Part shown: piece by piece, positions 33,398-43,179 of the stretch
Numbering within the stretch: position 1 is the stretch's first letter
Layout of the letters: the number at the start of each line of letters is the position of its first letter
Source: Salinigranum marinum
GTDB lineage: Archaea > Halobacteriota > Halobacteria > Halobacteriales > Haloferacaceae
DNA: 64,000 nt
Assembly (NCBI RefSeq): GCF_024228675.1
Contig: NZ_CP100461.1
Coordinates: 1,302,001-1,366,000, forward strand
Direction of reading: 5' to 3'
The notes under the pieces: generated by a model
The model's input: the letters and a program-made list of their open reading frames with translations, nothing else
What the model was told of the DNA's origin: nothing
Databases searched by the model: none
Program-made: the position numbers and the translations under genes

Positions 33398-34540
33398 GTG
33401 ATAGACGCGGTGACTGGATTGCTCGACGGGCTTTCGGCCTGGCAAGCGACGCTCGTCGTCGTCGTGCTCTCGCTGGGTGCGGCCCTCCTCGTCGAGATGG
33501 TCGTCATCCGCGGGGCGTCCCGGCTGGTGCGGCGGACGGACACGGAGTTCGACAACATCACCGTCCGAAACGTCCGGTGGCCGCTCGTCGTCTCGGTCGC
33601 GCTCGCGGGGATCTACGTCCTGACGCGGACGCCCGCGGTCGTCGAGAGCACGCTCGTCACCGCCGCGCAGTTGGACACGTTCTTCGGCAAGCCGTCGTTG
33701 GCCATCATCATCGTCGCCTGGGCGTGGGCGCTCAACAACCTGGTCAACGAGAGCGTCGAAGTGGTCAAAGAGAAGGGTAGTCGGTTCGACTTCGCCCCCG
33801 TCTTCTCGAACGTCTGGACGCTCGTGGTCGCGGTGGGGACCGTCGCCGCGCTCCTCCGCCTGTACGACATCGACATCACCCCACTCCTGGGCGCGGCGGG
33901 GGTCGCGGGAATCGCCGTCGGCTTCGCCGCGAAGGACACGGTCGCGAACTTCTTCGGCGGGATCGCCCTCTACTTCGACGACACCTACAAGCTCGGCGAC
34001 TACATCGTGTTGGACTCCGGCGAGGCCGGCACGGTCGTCGCGGTCGGCATCCGGTCGACGACGCTCCTGACGCGCGACGAGGTGCTGGTGACGGTGCCGA
34101 ACTCGGCGCTGAACGCCGCGAAGATCGTCAACGAGTCAGCCCCCCAGCGCCGCCGCCGCATCCGCGTCCCCATCGGGGTCGCATACGGCACCGACGTCGA
34201 CGACTTCGAGGAGCTCGTCGTCGAGGTCGCCGAGGCGGAGTCGCTCGTGCTCGACTCGCCGAAGCCACGCATGCGGCTCCGTCGGTTCGGCGACAGCGCC
34301 CTGGAGTACGAGCTCCTCTGCTGGGTGGCGAGCCCGACCCGTCGCGCCCGCGCGACCCACGAGCTCAACCGGGCGATCTACAAGGCGCTCGCGGAACGCG
34401 GGATCGAGATCCCGTACCCCAAACGGGATCTCACGGTCACGAACGGGATGGAGGCGGTCGATCAGACGGCCGCGCATCAGCCCCCGTTCGACGGCGAGCC
34501 CGAACCGGTCCGGAGCGAGACCGACGGCGGCCGCGATTAG
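33398..34540 (+). CDS. MscS-family mechanosensitive channel
   Basis: A 380-residue channel protein with GTG start. About four membrane helices precede the pore helix AAGVAGIAVGFAAKDTVANFFGG (residues near 165-190), the Gly/Ala-rich TM3 signature. The beta domain follows (YIVLDSGEAGTVVAVGIRSTTL) and then the C-terminal alpha/beta domain. MscS channels release solutes when membrane tension rises, as on sudden dilution of a salt-in organism. Its last four bases overlap the convergent small gene. Confidence 0.93.
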   Translation: MIDAVTGLLDGLSAWQATLVVVVLSLGAALLVEMVVIRGASRLVRRTDTEFDNITVRNVRWPLVVSVALAGIYVLTRTPAVVESTLVTAAQLDTFFGKPSLAIIIVAWAWALNNLVNESVEVVKEKGSRFDFAPVFSNVWTLVVAVGTVAALLRLYDIDITPLLGAAGVAGIAVGFAAKDTVANFFGGIALYFDDTYKLGDYIVLDSGEAGTVVAVGIRSTTLLTRDEVLVTVPNSALNAAKIVNESAPQRRRRIRVPIGVAYGTDVDDFEELVVEVAEAESLVLDSPKPRMRLRRFGDSALEYELLCWVASPTRRARATHELNRAIYKALAERGIEIPYPKRDLTVTNGMEAVDQTAAHQPPFDGEPEPVRSETDGGRD

Positions 34541-34761
34541 GCCAGATCCGCGAGCGCGAGCAGGACACTCGGGGCGGCCACGAGGACGACTCCGACGACG
34601 ATCAAAAGCGCCGGGAGCATCAAAAGCCCGGCGTCGGTGAACAGCCAGAGCCCCAGGCCCGCGAGGACGACCACGGTTCCGACGACGCGCAGGAGCCAGG
34701 TGACGACCCCTTCGAGCTCCGATTCCGCGACGAGTTCGAGGGCTTCGAGTGCTTCGTCCAT
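34537..34761 (-). CDS. Small two-helix membrane protein
   Basis: A 74-residue protein with an amphipathic acidic N-terminus of about 20 residues and two hydrophobic helices. No family is recognised. It is convergent with the MscS gene and overlaps it by four bases. Confidence 0.5.
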   Translation of the reverse strand: MDEALEALELVAESELEGVVTWLLRVVGTVVVLAGLGLWLFTDAGLLMLPALLIVVGVVLVAAPSVLLALADLA

Positions 34762-34868
34762 CGCGTCGGCGGATCGACACTGGAGACAGTTATTTTCCCG
34801 GAACCAGCGTCGAACGAATCGCGACAACGAGTCGCAAGGCCTGTTAGGCGGCCACCCACAGTGACGGT

Positions 34869-34985
34869 ATGTTCGTCGACGCGCTCGTCTCCACGTTCGG
34901 TCCGTTCCTCATTCCTGCCGTCCTGTTCGGGCTCGGCGTCGTTGGCTACCTGTTCATCGTCGCGCTGAGCCGCCTCCGTGGCTGA
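34869..34985 (+). CDS. Single-helix mini membrane protein (38 residues)
   Basis: ATG at 34869 opens a 38-codon frame ending in TGA at 34985. The product has one hydrophobic helix (FGPFLIPAVLFGLGVVGYLF) and a basic end (SRLRG). Such very small single-helix proteins are common and conserved in haloarchaea, but the function is unknown. It is supported by its composition and by the absence of another gene in the gap 34762-35044. Confidence 0.45.
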   Translation: MFVDALVSTFGPFLIPAVLFGLGVVGYLFIVALSRLRG

Positions 34986-35044
34986 TCCGGTGAGAGCGGG
35001 TGTGCAGAAACAGTTATCCACCGCCCAAGTGATTGTGGGATGTC

Positions 35045-35725
35045 ATGGCGCTCGACATCGAAGCACTGCTGACGTATCCGATGGAGTCGGACGACTGGCT
35101 CGTGACGGTGCTCATCGGCACCGTGTTGACACTGCTGTCGGTCTTTATCATCCCGGGCATCTTGGTGTACGGCTATCTCGTCCGGGTGCTCCGCGCCGGG
35201 ATGGACGACGCGCCCGAACCGCCGGCGTTCGGCGACTGGGGATCGCTGTTCGTCGAGGGGCTGGTCGCGACGGTGATCCTGTTCGTCTACCAGCTGATCC
35301 CGCTCGTCGTGTTCGCGGTGACCGTCGGCGGATCGCTCGCCGCGATCGCCACCGGGAGTCGGGTCGGTGCCGGGGTCGGGATGGCCGGGCTCTTCGGTGG
35401 CCTCGCCCTGAGCGTCGTCCTCGCGCTGGTGTTCAGCTACGTCGGGCTGGTCGGCGTCGCCAACTACGCCCGGGAGGGAACGATCGGCGCGGGGTTCGAC
35501 GTCGGCGTCATCATCGACGTCGGGACCGACGGCGCGTACGCGATCCCCTGGGCGGTCGGCGTCTTAGTGCTCATCGTCGCCAGCGTCGTCGGCAGCATCC
35601 CGATCCTCGGGCAGGCCGTGCTGTTCTACGCGTTGATCGTCGCGATGAGGGTCGTCGGGCAGGGGTTCGCAGCGGCCCGCGGACTCGACGGTTCGACGTC
35701 GCCGGGCGCCGGCGTCACCGCCTGA
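35045..35725 (+). CDS. DUF4013-type membrane protein
   Basis: A 226-residue protein with five or six membrane segments and the DUF4013 start pattern (LTYPMESDDWLVTVLIGTVL, then GYLVRVLRAGMD). The family is frequent in haloarchaea and has no assigned function. The ATG at 35045 is preferred over one four codons earlier because it starts the conserved region. Confidence 0.75.
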   Translation: MALDIEALLTYPMESDDWLVTVLIGTVLTLLSVFIIPGILVYGYLVRVLRAGMDDAPEPPAFGDWGSLFVEGLVATVILFVYQLIPLVVFAVTVGGSLAAIATGSRVGAGVGMAGLFGGLALSVVLALVFSYVGLVGVANYAREGTIGAGFDVGVIIDVGTDGAYAIPWAVGVLVLIVASVVGSIPILGQAVLFYALIVAMRVVGQGFAAARGLDGSTSPGAGVTA

Positions 35726-35815
35726 GCCGGCGACGGGCGGGGCGATATCAGCGTTTCTGACAGTCACGAGACTTCGTAAAAAATTTCATGTCACTCCATC
35801 GGATCCGACTAGTCG

Positions 35816-37399
35816 ATGGCGCAACATCCGGGGTGGGTCGTCACGGGGAGGCGTGCCTGGGTCCTCGGCGGACTCGCCGTTGGTGCGCTCGTCGGACGGC
35901 TCCCGTGGGTTCGGTTCGGCGTCGACCCCGGCGACGTGCCGGTGGGTGACGCACCCGTCGGGTGGTTACTCGGCCGACTTCCGTCCACGGCCCAGGTCGG
36001 ACTGGCCCTGGAGTTCCTGCTCGTCTGGGCGCTCGTCTTCGCCGCTCTCCCCGAGCTGTACCCCTCGCGTGCGCGCCGGCTCACGGCGGCGCTCCCGTTC
36101 CGGGTGGCCGTCGCCGGACTCACGACAGCCGCCTCGGTCGTCGTCTTCTTCTCGATAACGCGCCAGTTCTCCCCGGCGGCGCTGTTGGTGCTGGTCGCGG
36201 CGACGCTGACCGTGGCCGTCGTCGTCCCCTCGGTGACGGACAGCTGGCGCTTCGCGACGCCGTACGTCAGCCCGGCGTTCGCCGTCCTCGCGTCGTTCGT
36301 TCCGACTGACCGCGTCCCCGGCTTCGCCGCGCTGTTCCGGCGTGGCACGGTCGATTCGCGAGTCCGGGTCGCCTGCCAGGCACTGCTCGGTGTCGCCACC
36401 GTCGGGTTCGTCCTCGTCACGGGTGCGCTGTCGGCACTGCCGACGCTCGCGTTCCCGGCGCTGGAACTCCTCACGCTCGGAGGGCTCGCGGTCGGCCTCG
36501 GTCACCGCCTGTTCCCCGCGTTCCCGACGCGCTGGCGGCTGCGGTACGCCCGGGCCACGCGACGAACCCGCCGGCGGCTGTGGACCGCACGCAGGCTGCT
36601 CACCGACCTCCGGGGGGCCACGTCGGCACTCCTCGTCACGGCCGGGGTCCTCCTCGGGGCCAGCGCCGGCGGCCTCGCCGTCGCCGTCGCCGTCTCCGCC
36701 GCCCACCGGACGCCGCTCGACGGCGTCGTCGTTCCGCCGATCGGCGTGCTCACCGAGTGGGTCGTCGCCGGTGCCCTGCTCGGATACACCGTCTCTGTCA
36801 CCCAGTTCTGGTGTCGAGCGGCTCGGTGGCTCCCGGCGTTCGTCGCGGCGGACCGGGACCGACGGACGGGGGGACTCCGCACGAACGACACGGCCGCGCA
36901 CGACCGTCCGGCCGGACTCCTCGTGCCGCAGGCGTTCCTGCTCGTCGCCGCGCTCGGGACGCTCTCTCCGGGAGGGCGGCCGACAGACGGGTTCGGGGTG
37001 GCTCTCGGACTGGGGCCGGGACCGGCGCTCGCGGCGACCGCCTTCCTCCTGGCGGCGTCGTTCGCGACACCGTGGCTGCACCGTCTCCCGCGGGTCGCCG
37101 CGACGCTCCCGACCGTCTCCGATCGGCTCACGCCACCGGCCGCGTTCGCGGTCCAGTGGGTCGGTACGTCGGTCGCACTGCTGACGCTTCCCGGAACCGA
37201 TCCCGTGTCGGTGGCCGCGACGACTGCGTTCGTCCTCGTCGTCGCGCTCGGTGGCTACGTCTACGTCGACGTTCGCGACGCGGCCGCCCGCCGCGGCCGG
37301 CGAGGGATCTGTCTCGCGTATCTCGTCTGGCTCTCGGTGGCGGCCGTGGGGCTCGGTCGGATCGTGACGCGGCCGCTCGTGCGGCTCGTAGTCGGCTAG
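35816..37399 (+). CDS. Large polytopic membrane protein of unknown function
   Basis: A 527-residue protein with roughly twelve hydrophobic segments spread over its whole length, Arg-rich loops and no motif I recognise. Composition is typical of the genome. There is no transporter signature such as an MFS loop. AAAAAATTTC sits about 40 bases before the start. It lies between the DUF4013 gene and cheW and may have no link with motility. Confidence 0.6.
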   Translation: MAQHPGWVVTGRRAWVLGGLAVGALVGRLPWVRFGVDPGDVPVGDAPVGWLLGRLPSTAQVGLALEFLLVWALVFAALPELYPSRARRLTAALPFRVAVAGLTTAASVVVFFSITRQFSPAALLVLVAATLTVAVVVPSVTDSWRFATPYVSPAFAVLASFVPTDRVPGFAALFRRGTVDSRVRVACQALLGVATVGFVLVTGALSALPTLAFPALELLTLGGLAVGLGHRLFPAFPTRWRLRYARATRRTRRRLWTARRLLTDLRGATSALLVTAGVLLGASAGGLAVAVAVSAAHRTPLDGVVVPPIGVLTEWVVAGALLGYTVSVTQFWCRAARWLPAFVAADRDRRTGGLRTNDTAAHDRPAGLLVPQAFLLVAALGTLSPGGRPTDGFGVALGLGPGPALAATAFLLAASFATPWLHRLPRVAATLPTVSDRLTPPAAFAVQWVGTSVALLTLPGTDPVSVAATTAFVLVVALGGYVYVDVRDAAARRGRRGICLAYLVWLSVAAVGLGRIVTRPLVRLVVG

Positions 37400-37438
37400 G
37401 CGACCGACGCGTGTCCGGGGATCGTCGGCGGAATCGGA

Positions 37439-37918
37439 TCAGGACAGCGCCGCGACCGGCGAGATCCAGATGACGAGTTCGCCGTCGCGCTTGATGATGC
37501 CCTCGATGGACTCGTCGTTTTCGAGGGGTGGTTTCTCCACGTCGTCCATCGACACGCGGACGACCTGGTACACCTCGTCGACGACCCACCCGATGGCGGC
37601 GTCGTCGGCGAACCGACCCGAGTCGAAGATGACGATCCGCTTGGGCTCGCTCTCCTCGCGGATGTTCAGGAGGCTCTTCGGGTTGACGATCGAGGTGGTC
37701 CGGCCGCGGAGATCCATCACGCCGTCGACGTAGTGCGGCGCGTTCGGGACCGTCGTGAGCGAGCCCTTGTCGACGATCTCCGAGACGTAGTCGATGTCGA
37801 CGCAATACGTCTCCGAGCCGAGTTTGAACTCGAGCACCTGAATCTCGGTGGTGCCCTCGCTCTCCTCGTCGTCGTGCGGTACGGGCTGTGGGGTCTTCGG
37901 TGTCTTCTGCGAGTGCAT
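37439..37918 (-). CDS. cheW: CheW chemotaxis coupling protein
   Basis: A 159-residue CheW. After an acidic N-terminal tail of about 25 residues comes the CheW domain: VLEFKLGSETYCVDIDYVSEIV, then PNAPHYVDGVMDLRGRTTSIVNPK, the binding surface for CheA and transducers. It links membrane receptors to CheA. It is divergent from cheB, with about 200 bases between them. Part of that gap is AT-rich (TTTACGTACCG on the minus strand), which is a likely promoter region. Confidence 0.95.
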   Translation of the reverse strand: MHSQKTPKTPQPVPHDDEESEGTTEIQVLEFKLGSETYCVDIDYVSEIVDKGSLTTVPNAPHYVDGVMDLRGRTTSIVNPKSLLNIREESEPKRIVIFDSGRFADDAAIGWVVDEVYQVVRVSMDDVEKPPLENDESIEGIIKRDGELVIWISPVAALS

Positions 37919-38124
37919 GTCTTTCGGCTCCCGGTGACGCCTGTTACTTCTGCGGTCGGCCAAACGGTACGTAAACTTACTCCTCGCGTTATCACGCCTG
38001 ATTATCGCCGAGATGCGTTTATGTATCACACTGTCGAAGCACGGACAGAGATGCGAATCGGATCGTTGGCTCGGCCCCGTTCGAACCGCACCCACCCGGC
38101 TGTGGACCTCAGCCGGAGGTGGCG

Positions 38125-39204
38125 ATGAGCACGACGGCCGGCGGGACGAGGGCCGTCGTCGTGGACGACTCGCGGTTCATGCGGACGCTCATCCGCAACC
38201 TCCTCGAAGAGGGCGGGGTCGAGGTGGTCGCCGAGGCGGCAGACGGCGAGGCCGCGATCGAGACGGTCGCCGAGCACATGCCCGACGTGGTGACGATGGA
38301 CATCGAGATGCCGCGGATGAACGGCATCGAGGCCGTCGAGCGGATCATGACCGACAGTCCCACGCCCGTGTTGATGCTGTCGGCACACGCCGAGGAGAAC
38401 GCCGACGTGACGTTCGAGGCGCTCGACCGCGGGGCCGTCGACTTCGTGACCAAGCCGGGCGGCGAGGTGACCTCGGAGATGCCGCGCGTGAAACGCGAAC
38501 TCGTCGACAAGGTCCAGTCGGCCGCCGTCGTCGACCTCTCGGTGGCCGGGCGGCGGTCCTCGCCACCGACGGCGCGGCCGCAAGCGGCGACCCCTGGCTC
38601 GATCGCACCGGCCGTGCCCGCTTCAGCCGACGGCGCGACGGTCGTCATCGGCGCGTCGACGGGCGGGCCGGCCGTCGTCGAGGGGGTGCTCGGGGGGCTC
38701 CCGCCGGAGGCGGGCCTACGCGTGCTGATCGTCCAGCACATGCCGGAGGGTTTCACGGCGCGCTTCGCCAAGCGACTCGACGCCCGCAGCGGCTACGACG
38801 TCGCCGAAGCGCGCGACGGCGAGCGGATCGGTGCCGGTCAGGCCCGGGTCGCCCCCGGCGGTTCACACCTGGTCGTCGACGACGACAGAGCCGGACAACT
38901 CCGGCTCAGACTGCGTGGCGGCGACCGGATCCACGGCGTCAAGCCGGCGATCGATGTCACGATGTCGTCGGCCGCCGAGGCCGTCCGCGGGCCGCTGACG
39001 ACGGTCCTCCTGACGGGGATGGGTCGCGACGGCGTCGAGGGGATGAGCGCGGTCAAACGGGCCGGCGGTGCGACGGTCGCACAGGACGAGCGAACGTCGG
39101 CGATCTTCGGCATGCCGAAGCGGGCCATCCAGGCGGGACACGCCGACGAGGTGCTCCCCGCCGGGGAGATCGCCGAGGGCATTGTCGCCACACTGAGGAA
39201 CTAA
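38125..39204 (+). CDS. cheB: CheB protein-glutamate methylesterase/deamidase
   Basis: A 359-residue response-regulator methylesterase that removes methyl groups from transducers for adaptation. The receiver domain has phosphorylation Asp59 (VVTMDIEMP). The catalytic domain has Ser178 (GASTGGP), His205 (VQHMPEGF) and Asp302 (GMGRDG). The Shine-Dalgarno-like GGAGGT four bases before the ATG at 38125 decides for this start over a GTG at 38119. It heads the operon cheB-cheA-cheR-cheF1 with one-base gaps or overlaps. Confidence 0.95.
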   Translation: MSTTAGGTRAVVVDDSRFMRTLIRNLLEEGGVEVVAEAADGEAAIETVAEHMPDVVTMDIEMPRMNGIEAVERIMTDSPTPVLMLSAHAEENADVTFEALDRGAVDFVTKPGGEVTSEMPRVKRELVDKVQSAAVVDLSVAGRRSSPPTARPQAATPGSIAPAVPASADGATVVIGASTGGPAVVEGVLGGLPPEAGLRVLIVQHMPEGFTARFAKRLDARSGYDVAEARDGERIGAGQARVAPGGSHLVVDDDRAGQLRLRLRGGDRIHGVKPAIDVTMSSAAEAVRGPLTTVLLTGMGRDGVEGMSAVKRAGGATVAQDERTSAIFGMPKRAIQAGHADEVLPAGEIAEGIVATLRN

Positions 39205-39205
39205 C

Positions 39206-41449
39206 ATGGACGAGGAACTGTACCAGGCCTTCATCACCGAAAGCGAGGAGAGCATCACCCAACTGAACAACTCGTTGTTGACGCTGGAGTCGAACCCAGA
39301 AGACGACGAGGCGATCGACGACATCTTCCGCCGGGCTCACACGCTGAAGGGGAACTTCGGCGCGATGGGTTTCGACGCGGCGGCGACAGTCGCCCACGCC
39401 ATCGAGGACCTCCTCGACGAGGTGCGGCAGGGCGGACTCGACGTGACGCCCGAACGGATGGATCTCGTGTTCGAGGGCGTCGATCTCATCGTCGACATCC
39501 TCCACGACATCGAAGCGAACGGCGAGACGACCATCGATCCCGAGGAGACGGTCAGTGCCCTCCGGGCCGCCGCCGAGGGCGACGAGGGGACGGACGGAGC
39601 CGAGAGCCAGGGAGACGTCGACGACCCGGACGCGGCCGACGCCGCCGGGTCGGAGCCGTCCGCGCCGGTCGATACCGTCGACGCCGGGGATGGAGAGGGC
39701 GACGACGTCCCCGCGTCCCGGGCGGCGCTGATCGAGTCAGCGGTCGAGACCGTTCCGACGGATGTGCTCGCCGGCTCCGACGCCCTCTACCACGTCGAGG
39801 TCGCGCTCTCGACGGGCGAGATGAAGAGCGTCGACGCGGGCCTCTTCCTCGAGGGGATCCCCGAGGACCTGGCGATTCCGGGAGCGATCCCGCCGCTGAC
39901 CGACATCGAAGCGGGCGCGTTCGACGACGGCGTCGAACTGTTCGTGGCGGACACCGACTCGGACGCGGTCGCGCGGACGGTCGGCGAGCTCTGGGGGGTG
40001 ACCGACTGCGAGGTCACGGACGTCTCGACGGCGATCACCCGGGCGGGTGGGCGGCTCGGAGACGGCGGGACCGACACCGCTAGCGGACCGGCGGGCGAGG
40101 GGAGCGGCGACGCGGATGGGACGGACGGGGACGAAGGCGACGCGTCGACGGCCGCGACTGTGGCTGGGGCGGCGACCGACGACGTCGAGGAGGACGCGGG
40201 CGGCGACGGCGGGAGTGGTGGCGATACGGGGTCGGAGCGGAGCATCGCCGAGGTGAAATCCGTCCGGGTGGACGTCGACCAGCTCGACGAACTCCACGAG
40301 CTGGTCGAACAGCTCGTCACCTCCCGCATCAAGCTCCGACAGGCCATCGGCGAGGACGAAACCGGGGGCGTCGACACGCTAGACGAACTGGACAAGATCT
40401 CGTCGAACCTCCAGAGCACGGTGATGGACATGCGGCTGATCCCGCTGAAGAAGGTGTTCGACAAGTTCCCGCGCCTCGTTCGTGACCTCGCCCGCGAGCA
40501 GGACAAGCGGGTCGACTTCCGCGTCGAGGGTCAAGACATCGAGCTCGACCGGACGATCCTCGACGAGATCTCCGATCCACTGATGCACGTGCTCCGGAAC
40601 GCGGTCGACCACGGGATCGAGCCGCCCGAAGAGCGAGCCGAGGCGGGCAAGCCCGAACAGGGTGTCGTGGAACTGTCGGCCCACCGAGAGCACGACACTG
40701 TCGTGATCGAAGTCGCCGACGACGGCGGCGGGCTCGACGTCGACCGGATCCGCGAGAAGGCCGTCTCGAAGGGGCTCGCGTCGACCGAGGCGGTCTCGTC
40801 GCTCCCCGACGAGGAAGTGTTCGACTACGTCTTCCACCCGGGCTTTTCGACGAACGAGGAGATCACCGACGTCTCCGGCCGGGGCGTCGGGATGGACGTG
40901 GTGAAGACGACGGTCGAGGCGCTCGACGGGTCGGTGTCCGTCACCTCGACGCTCGGCGAGGGGACGACGTTCAGGATCCGGCTGCCGGTGTCGGTGGCGA
41001 TCATCAAGGTGCTGTTCGTCACGGTCGGCGACCGCCAGTTCGGCGTCCCGATCAAGTACATCGACGAGATCGGCCGCGAGACGCGCATCGACACGATCAA
41101 CGGGGCCGAGGTCGTCGTCCACGACGATCAGGTGTTCCCGCTCATCCGGCTCCGGGACGCTCTCGGCGTCGGCGAGCCCGGTCCCGAGACGGGGATGGTC
41201 GTCCGGATCCGCCCACAGGACCGGCAGGTCGCGCTCCGGTGTGACGGCGTGACGCGGCAGGAGGAGGTCGTCGTCACGCCGTTGCAGGGCCCGCTGTCGG
41301 GCGCGGACGGGCTGTCCGGAACGGCGGTCATCGGCGACGGCAACGTCATCCCCATCCTCGACATCGGGACGCTCGAAGGGGCCGACGCGGGCGGGAGCGC
41401 CGCGAGCGAGTACGGTGGACTGGCCGCCGACGGGGGGAGCGCCGACTGA
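39206..41449 (+). CDS. cheA: CheA chemotaxis histidine kinase
   Basis: A 747-residue kinase with all five domains. P1 has the phosphorylated His45 (RRAHTLKGNF). An acidic linker and a P2-like CheY-docking domain lie at about 170-280, followed by a second acidic linker. P3 is the dimerisation domain (LDELHELVEQLVTSRIKLR). P4 is the ATPase with HVLRNAVDHGIE, VADDGGGLD and GRGVGMDVVK, and P5 is CheW-like. It phosphorylates CheY and CheB in response to transducers. Its TGA overlaps the cheR ATG (TGATG). The very acidic linkers are typical of halophiles. Confidence 0.97.
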   Translation: MDEELYQAFITESEESITQLNNSLLTLESNPEDDEAIDDIFRRAHTLKGNFGAMGFDAAATVAHAIEDLLDEVRQGGLDVTPERMDLVFEGVDLIVDILHDIEANGETTIDPEETVSALRAAAEGDEGTDGAESQGDVDDPDAADAAGSEPSAPVDTVDAGDGEGDDVPASRAALIESAVETVPTDVLAGSDALYHVEVALSTGEMKSVDAGLFLEGIPEDLAIPGAIPPLTDIEAGAFDDGVELFVADTDSDAVARTVGELWGVTDCEVTDVSTAITRAGGRLGDGGTDTASGPAGEGSGDADGTDGDEGDASTAATVAGAATDDVEEDAGGDGGSGGDTGSERSIAEVKSVRVDVDQLDELHELVEQLVTSRIKLRQAIGEDETGGVDTLDELDKISSNLQSTVMDMRLIPLKKVFDKFPRLVRDLAREQDKRVDFRVEGQDIELDRTILDEISDPLMHVLRNAVDHGIEPPEERAEAGKPEQGVVELSAHREHDTVVIEVADDGGGLDVDRIREKAVSKGLASTEAVSSLPDEEVFDYVFHPGFSTNEEITDVSGRGVGMDVVKTTVEALDGSVSVTSTLGEGTTFRIRLPVSVAIIKVLFVTVGDRQFGVPIKYIDEIGRETRIDTINGAEVVVHDDQVFPLIRLRDALGVGEPGPETGMVVRIRPQDRQVALRCDGVTRQEEVVVTPLQGPLSGADGLSGTAVIGDGNVIPILDIGTLEGADAGGSAASEYGGLAADGGSAD

Positions 41450-42258
41450 TGGCCACGACCGAGAGTCGGGCGTTCGACCGACTCCTCGACTACATCGAAG
41501 AGTCGCTGGGGTTCGCCACGTCGATGTACAACAACGCGTACCTCGACCGGCGGATCTCCGCACGGATGCGCCGAAACGACGCCGACAGCTACCGCGCGTA
41601 CCAGCGGCGGCTCGAATCGGACGACGAGGAACAGCAGGCCCTCCTCGACGCGCTGAGCGTCAACGTCACCTCTTTCTTCCGGAACGCCGACGTGTGGGAG
41701 GCGCTCCGTCCCGTCCTCAGAGAGCTTACGGCCGCGGGACGGACAAAGGTGTGGAGTGCGGCCTGCTCGGACGGCAGGGAGGCGTACTCGCTGGCGATGC
41801 TCGCACACGACGATCCGGAGGTCCGCGCGGACCGGATCCGGATCGTCGGGACGGACATCAAACGATCCATCCTCCAGGCGGCGAAACGCGGCGAGTACCT
41901 GGCCTCCGAGACGAACGATCTGGAGTCCCAACTCGCCCCGATCGGCGACTACGAGCGGTACGTCGAGCGGGACGAGGACTGCTACCGCGTCTCGCGTCCG
42001 GTGAAACGGATGGTCGAGTTCCGCCGGCACGACCTCATCAGGGAGTCGCCACCGCACGAGTTCGACCTCGTCTTGTGTCGGAACCTCTTCATTTACGTCG
42101 ACGCCGACGCCAAGCGCGCGGTGTTCGAGACGCTCGGGTCGGGGCTCCGGCCGGGCGGCTACCTCACGATCGGAATGACAGAGACCGTCCCGTCGGCCTG
42201 TCGGTCCTGGTTCGAACCGGTGGAGAAGCGGCTCCGGATCTACCGAAGCACACGCTGA
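41449..42258 (+). CDS. cheR: CheR transducer methyltransferase
   Basis: A 269-residue methyltransferase that adds methyl groups to glutamates of transducers with SAM. It has the N-terminal helical domain with FFRNADVWEAL, the SAM-binding segment VWSAACSDGREAYSLAM and the later VLCRNLFIYVD. In this last motif the usual start 'CRNVLIYF' is recognisable. It is coupled by overlap to cheA and is followed after one base by cheF1. Confidence 0.95.
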   Translation: MATTESRAFDRLLDYIEESLGFATSMYNNAYLDRRISARMRRNDADSYRAYQRRLESDDEEQQALLDALSVNVTSFFRNADVWEALRPVLRELTAAGRTKVWSAACSDGREAYSLAMLAHDDPEVRADRIRIVGTDIKRSILQAAKRGEYLASETNDLESQLAPIGDYERYVERDEDCYRVSRPVKRMVEFRRHDLIRESPPHEFDLVLCRNLFIYVDADAKRAVFETLGSGLRPGGYLTIGMTETVPSACRSWFEPVEKRLRIYRSTR

Positions 42259-42259
42259 C

Positions 42260-43123
42260 ATGAAGCAGGGTGAGTACAAGCTGTCCGACACGCACGGCCG
42301 CTTTCTCAGGGCCGAACGGAACGGCCGGGAACTGCAGGACGCGGCGTGGACGAGCGGACGGATCCTCCTGTCGAACAGACGGCTCATCCTCGCGGGATCG
42401 GGCGGCAAGCGGACGTTCCCCCTCTCGACGATCGAGGGGGTCGAGGGGCGCTACGACGTCAACCAGGACGTCGCGAGCGTCTCGAACTACCTCTCGCTCC
42501 GGATCCCGAACGGCGTCGTCCTGGTCGCACCGACGGAGTACGAGACGTTCGAGCAGGAGTTCTACGGGGCCGTCCTGAACGAGGGGACGTTCCTCGCGCG
42601 GCATCCCGCGGTCGAAGGCGGCGTCGTCCAGAACACGGAGTGGGAGCGGTCGCGGCTCAAGGTCGAAGCGGAGGCGGTGAGCATGGCGACCGTGAGCGGG
42701 ACGTTCGTCGAGATCCGCCTCGACGACATCGGCGATATCACCACGGGCCGACGGACCATCATCGACGACGACCGCCTGGTGCTCGAAGTCGAACACTCCG
42801 ACGAGGAGACGAGCGTCCAGACGTACATCTCCGGCACCGACCGCCAGATGTCGTTCCTCGAATCGGTGCTCCGGAAGGGCGAAGAGCAGTCCGAGACGTC
42901 GCTGGAGCTGTCGAAAACCGACAAACAGGTGCTCACGGCGCTGTACTCCGGCGTCTCGCCGTTCGACATTCCCTCGTTTCTCGGCCTCGACGTCGACGAG
43001 GTCGAGGAGCTGTACGTCAGGCTCATCGACCACGACGTCCTCAACGAGGTCAGGGTCCGACACGAGGTGACGCTGAACGCCCGTGGCCGGAGCATCGCGA
43101 GCGACGTCATCTCCGACCAGTAA
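42260..43123 (+). CDS. cheF1: CheF1 archaellum-chemotaxis adaptor
   Basis: A 287-residue archaeal-specific CheF (DUF439). In Halobacterium salinarum CheF proteins bind CheY, CheC/CheD and the archaellum motor and are needed for switching. Here the N-terminal part (GRILLSNRRLILAGSGGKRTFPLSTIEG) resembles a PH-like fold. The C-terminal 80 residues look like a winged helix (VLTALYSGVSPFDIPSFLGLDVDEVEELYVRLIDHDVL). It is the last gene of the cheBAR-F1 operon and converges on cheF2, the same arrangement as in H. salinarum. Confidence 0.92.
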   Translation: MKQGEYKLSDTHGRFLRAERNGRELQDAAWTSGRILLSNRRLILAGSGGKRTFPLSTIEGVEGRYDVNQDVASVSNYLSLRIPNGVVLVAPTEYETFEQEFYGAVLNEGTFLARHPAVEGGVVQNTEWERSRLKVEAEAVSMATVSGTFVEIRLDDIGDITTGRRTIIDDDRLVLEVEHSDEETSVQTYISGTDRQMSFLESVLRKGEEQSETSLELSKTDKQVLTALYSGVSPFDIPSFLGLDVDEVEELYVRLIDHDVLNEVRVRHEVTLNARGRSIASDVISDQ

Positions 43124-43179
43124 CCCCGGCTAACCACGGTCGAGGACGGGCGATCGTCGATTCGACGCTCAGATGTCTC

